Below, piece after piece: positions 60,566 through 64,000 of a stretch of DNA of 64,000 nucleotides (its first letter is position 1; each line of letters opens with the position of its first letter). The notes under the pieces are model-generated. The model made no database searches. It was not told where the DNA came from and worked only from the letters and a program-made list of their open reading frames with translations. The DNA comes from Delphinapterus leucas (lineage: Eukaryota; Chordata; Mammalia; Artiodactyla; Monodontidae). The stretch is from the NCBI RefSeq assembly GCF_002288925.2, contig NW_022098050.1, positions 8,078,452-8,142,451 on the forward strand, given 5' to 3'. Position numbers and translations under genes: made by a program.

Positions 60566-61073
60566 ACGGACAATGGACAATGGCCGGACCACATATAAAA
60601 ATAGAACCCTCACACCAACCTGTAGCAACCAGGCCAGGAAACGAACCCATTTACTATAGTAACCAGCCCAGAAAGCCAGTCTGCTCCCTATAAGTCAATT
60701 TTGTAGAGAGTCAGATTTCTGTTTGTGGCAACAATCCAGGACGCCAAAGAATAACTCCTGTTATTCGGCACCAAATGTGGCCACCTCCAGCTTAGGACCA
60801 ACGAAGAAAAGTCAAATATGCTCCCCAAACCAATCACATACGATGCCTGCTCCTAGCTAGCCCACCTGCAGTTCCCCCATACCAACAGCCTGCAATCAGA
60901 GCATCCCTGAAGCCTTCCCCTTTTCCCACCATAAAGCTTTCCCACTCGTTTGCCTGCCTTTGAGTCTCTGCCAAATCACAAATGATGGTGGCTGACTCCC
61001 TTGCTATAGAGAGTTTAGAATAAACAGCCTTTGTTCTCCTGTGGGTGGTCTTCATTTATTTCCACACAACAAA
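60566..61073 (+). mobile_element. ERV-type LTR
   Basis: Contains 'gtagcaaccaggccaggaaa' and 'tatagtaaccagcccagaaa' (imperfect direct repeats), 'acaatccaggacgccaaaga', a CATAAAG box near 60930, an AATAAA-type signal in 'agaataaacagcctttgttc' at 61018 and the end 'tatttccacaca'. The layout fits an ERV1-like LTR. The start is approximate and no internal genes adjoin it. Confidence 0.65.
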
Positions 61074-61185
61074 GCCTCCAGTGAGAAGGTGATCTCAGTG
61101 AGAAGACAATTTGCTTCGTCCTGAGGCATCTGGACCCAAACCCAGAGTTTCTGAAAGCCATCCAAGAATTTTCTTTGCTTTACAA

Positions 61186-61546
61186 CATAAGCATTTATTT
61201 ATTTTTGGCTGCACTGGGTCTTCGTTGCTGCACGGGCTTTCTCTAGTTGCGGCGAGCAGGGGCTACTCTTCGTTGAGGTGCGCGGGCTTCTCACTGCAGT
61301 GGCTTCTCTTGTTGCTGAGCAGGGACTCTAGGCACACGGGCTTCAGTAGTTATGGCACGCGGGCTGCTCAGTAGTTGTGGCTTGCGGGCTCTAGAGCACA
61401 GGCTCAGTAGTTGTAGCGCACGGGCTTAGCTGCTCCGCGACATGTGGGATCTTCCAGGACCAGGGCTCGAACCTGTGTCCCCTGCACTGGCAGGCGCATT
61501 CTTAACCACTGTGCCACGAGGGAAGTCCCTATAGCATAAGTATTTA
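61186..61546 (-). mobile_element. CHR-type SINE (long form), minus, with TSD
   Basis: Body 61198-61534. On the minus strand it runs from 'gggacttccctcgtggcaca' through 'gttcgagccctggtcctgga' to a TAAA tail. Flanks CATAAGCATTTA and CATAAGTATTTA differ at one base. The plus frame 61111-61374 is antisense to the SINE. Confidence 0.92.
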
Positions 61547-62815
61547 GAATAAAAAATATATATCAACTTGCTTTTAAGACACATCTAGGTGGACAGCAGA
61601 TCTAGAAAAAAGAGCAAGTCTGAGTCTCAGTACACCAAAAAGATTTAAGGAAGATCTTCCAATACACAGGAGTAGGAAACAGTCTTCAATTTTAACAGGC
61701 CAGTTGACAACAGTCTACACCCAGTTATTCCAAATATTTTACATGAGCATATGCCCTGGGGTAAGGTACGTTGCAAATGTTCGAGATCTGATATGAATAG
61801 GCAGCTTTGAGAGGAATGAGCTTCAGGGAAAAATAAGTTACTTTCTCAAGTATAAAGGGGACACTTTCTGTGTTCTCTTCTTCCCACCATGAATCACCCA
61901 CCATGCCCATGGAAACCAAACTGGGTAGCTTCTGTCTGGACCAGGTGCTCTTGTTAAGATCTCCTTGTTGTTAGGTGTGAACTTAACTTTCAGGCCACAC
62001 ACTAGCTTATTAACCCAAATAAATGATTCATGCTGGACATCTGCAGAATTACAGCAGACCAGTGGCAATGGAGAGGGAGAGGAGAAGGGGGAAATTACAC
62101 CATCAAATAATTTAGTAGGCAGTTAACTATATCACCTCAAGCTAGGCCTGAGTGAGACTAACTCCTTAGCCCTCATTAACATCTCAGCAGGCCTTAGTTT
62201 ACCATATTAGTTAGATGAGCCCCTAGAGAAGGACTCCAGACGGATTCAGCTTAAAGAGAGGGGTTTCTGGGAGGCTTGGGGTTACCATAAATGGCACATG
62301 AAGCTTATATGGGAAGTTGGGTGGAGAAAACACTGATTGGAGAGCAAAATAGAGGACTATAAGGAAAACCAAGCTTGCCTATGGCTGACCCTGACTCTTA
62401 GCTTAACTAGCTCATGAGCCAGTTGTAAGTGAAAGTCTTTAAAACACAGGCATGTTATGTATGATTAAATTCCATAACTGCAGTGAGAATAGGAAGAGTG
62501 GCCACTAGAGATTACCTAGGAAAGCATCATTCCTCATCTGCCCAGCCCAACACAACCCCTCCTAACCACCAGCCAAGCCCTCTCACTGCCAGCCCACTCT
62601 AAGCCCTATGGTAAAGGAAAGGGCTTCGGCAGGGCCAGGCCTTGCTCCCCATGGCTATTTGATTGATCACCTTGACTTCTGCGGGGTGCTGGCTGATGAA
62701 GGTACTCCCATTCCCTGGTGGTCTCCAAGTAATATGTATGTACTTCCCCAGCCATGTGGTTTGAAGCCTGCTCCCCTGTCTGAGAGGCAAAAGGAGCAAT
62801 TATAAGATGATTACT
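61547..62815. other. Span without a supported gene
   Basis: Mixed DNA with several short overlapping frames at 61725-62068 and 62599-62830 on both strands. None shows a recognisable domain. 62210-62400 has a faint likeness to the minus LTR family ('agaggggtttctgggaggct'). Confidence 0.4.
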
Positions 62816-63545
62816 ATAATTAAACCTCATAACAACCCTATGAGTTTCTTATTCTTTATACTTTACACTGAAGGGGAGTAGAATATGCCATCCCAAAATA
62901 TGCCACTTTGGCATAAGGATTGTTTTGAGGTGAAAGCAATTAAGAGACAGCAGACATAGAGGAACTCTCTTCCCTCCCCCTTTCTGCCTAAAAGCAGGGC
63001 ACAAATTTCTCTTTGTGAAGGTGTCCTCCTCCCTCCTCCCACACCAGGAAGAGGAGAACTAGTCTTAATCCCAGGAGGGACAGCACCAACTTGAGTCTGC
63101 ATAACAAACCTTACTAAATAATCCTTATCTTCCATTAGTTCCCCGCACGTATTTCCCTTCCCACAATTTACAGCCCCTAGAAGCCCAAATCCCTTTTCCT
63201 TTGTCTAGTCACTTCTCCTCAGTGTACTGCCCTTTGTTAAAATGGCATATAAACTCTCAAGCCTAGTTACTTCTAGGCTTGGGTTACTACTTCTTTTCTG
63301 TGAAGCTCCTGTATGCGTGCATAATAAATCTTTTCTCCTGTTAATCCGCCTTTTGTCAGTTTAATTCACAGACCCCAGTTACTGAACCTAAGAGGGGATA
63401 GCAAAAGCTTTTTTTCTCCTACAACAATAACCCCACTTTGCAGATGAGAAATTGATTACAGAGAGAATGAGGGCAAAACAGCTAGTAGCTAGTGCCAGGA
63501 TGTGGAAGCAGGCAGTCTGATTCCAGTCCCTACGCTCTTTCTTTT
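62816..63545 (-). repeat. MIR SINE split by an LTR
   Basis: Left part 62816-62868 ('ttaaacctcataacaaccct atgag') and right part 63424-63545 ('aataaccccactttgcagat gagaaattg', 'ggcaaaacagctagtagcta') are the two halves of one reverse-complement MIR. The LTR at 62869-63423 lies between them. Confidence 0.75.
62869..63423 (+). mobile_element. Solo LTR, ERV type (copy 2)
   Basis: TGAAGGGGAGTAGAATATGC start, CTCCTACA end. It shares with the LTR at 1531-2090 the blocks 'ctttctgcctaaa', 'tttgtgaaggtgtcc', 'gagtctgcataacaaacctta', a 'ggcatataaact' TATA-like box at 63244, AATAAA at 63320 and 'gaacctaagaggg' near the end. No internal retroviral sequence adjoins it. Confidence 0.8.
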
Positions 63546-64000
63546 TTAGCCCTACGCTCTTTCTTAATTACTCCACTACAACTCCAGTTTAGAAAAACAG
63601 TATTCTTACAGCCCAGTTTCACACAGGGGTCACACTGTATTCGAAATACATTTTGAGTCTCTAAATACTAAAATCATACTCAGGCAAGAAAAGGTGCAAA
63701 GGAGCATGAGATGGAAGCCTGACATCTGCCTTAGGAAGGCTCAACCTGGGACACGTGCCCATTGAGTGAAGAATCTCTTTGAGTGTTTTTAATTCCCTCC
63801 TCCATCTCTCTTTGCTGCACACATACAGGAAAATTCACGTATGTTAAATATGCATGTGAGGTCAGGCCACTGTGTGCAAAGCAAGGCAAGCTGCGTGGAT
63901 TTCCAAAAGGACTCAGAAATATAAAGAAAAAGAGAATGGATGATAAGGACAAAAGGCTTGTACACTGGTCAGCTTCTCTACCCACGTGCTGCTTCTAGGC
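63546..64000. other. Span without a supported gene
   Basis: No repeat or exon is recognisable to the end of the window. Frames at 63731-63985 (minus) and 63783-63998 (plus) overlap each other and have no known domain. Confidence 0.4.

Noticed and set aside
1531..63423. One provirus bounded by the two related LTRs
   Set aside because: They are 61 kb apart with no gag, pol or env between them, clear visible divergence, and the second is nested in a MIR. They are independent solo LTRs.
1..64000. A new biological system (defence island, toxin pair, gene cluster)
   Set aside because: I looked on both strands for intact multi-gene structure and found only mobile elements and their remains, plus unassigned non-coding DNA.

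Overview
The window looks like ordinary non-coding DNA from a mammal, most probably a cetacean. The main evidence is ten tRNA-derived SINEs of the CHR type, each opening with the 'cttccctggtgg' motif typical of whale, dolphin and hippo genomes. L1 elements of the artiodactyl/cetacean type and old mammal-wide repeats (MIR, L2, MLT1, MLT2, hAT and Tigger remnants) support this. I found no exon, RNA gene, bacterial gene or CRISPR array that I could support. The longest open frames all lie in or against transposons.

Layout: 1-9.3 kb is mostly old, unassigned sequence with two ERV-type LTRs (1531-2090, about 2091-2400). From 9.3 to 13.9 kb there is a CHR SINE, hAT-type MITEs, old L1 debris and MIRs. 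From 13.92 to 21.58 kb lies one nearly full-length L1 with a GC-rich 5' UTR, broken ORF1, broken ORF2, 3' UTR and target-site duplications. Two CHR SINEs are nested in it. From about 23.7 to 30.03 kb lies a much older L1, itself interrupted by two MaLR LTRs and a short CHR SINE. From 30.4 to 32.4 kb an inverted pair of MLT1-type LTRs flanks MaLR internal sequence and is followed by an MLT2-type LTR. At 37.27-38.93 kb there is a 5'-truncated young L1 with a clear target-site duplication. From 39 to 43 kb are Tigger, LTR and MLT1 remnants, a TG/TA compound microsatellite and another SINE. From 45 to 48.2 kb there is a cluster of four SINEs, one with an odd 3' tail and one holding a 10-base assembly gap. 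From 50 to 61.5 kb there are ancient LTRs, some split by later insertions, an L2 fragment, MIRs, an ERV LTR and a SINE. At 62.87-63.42 kb a second copy of the LTR seen at 1.5 kb has landed inside a MIR.

Nothing here forms a pathway or operon. The story is a layered record of retrotransposition. The most useful observations are insertion order, inactivating changes in L1 catalytic motifs, an antisense frame leaving the L1 5' end, a SINE-wide open frame, and one SINE whose distal duplication lies beyond about 60 bases of non-SINE sequence. Family names are from memory of consensus sequences; no database search was possible.
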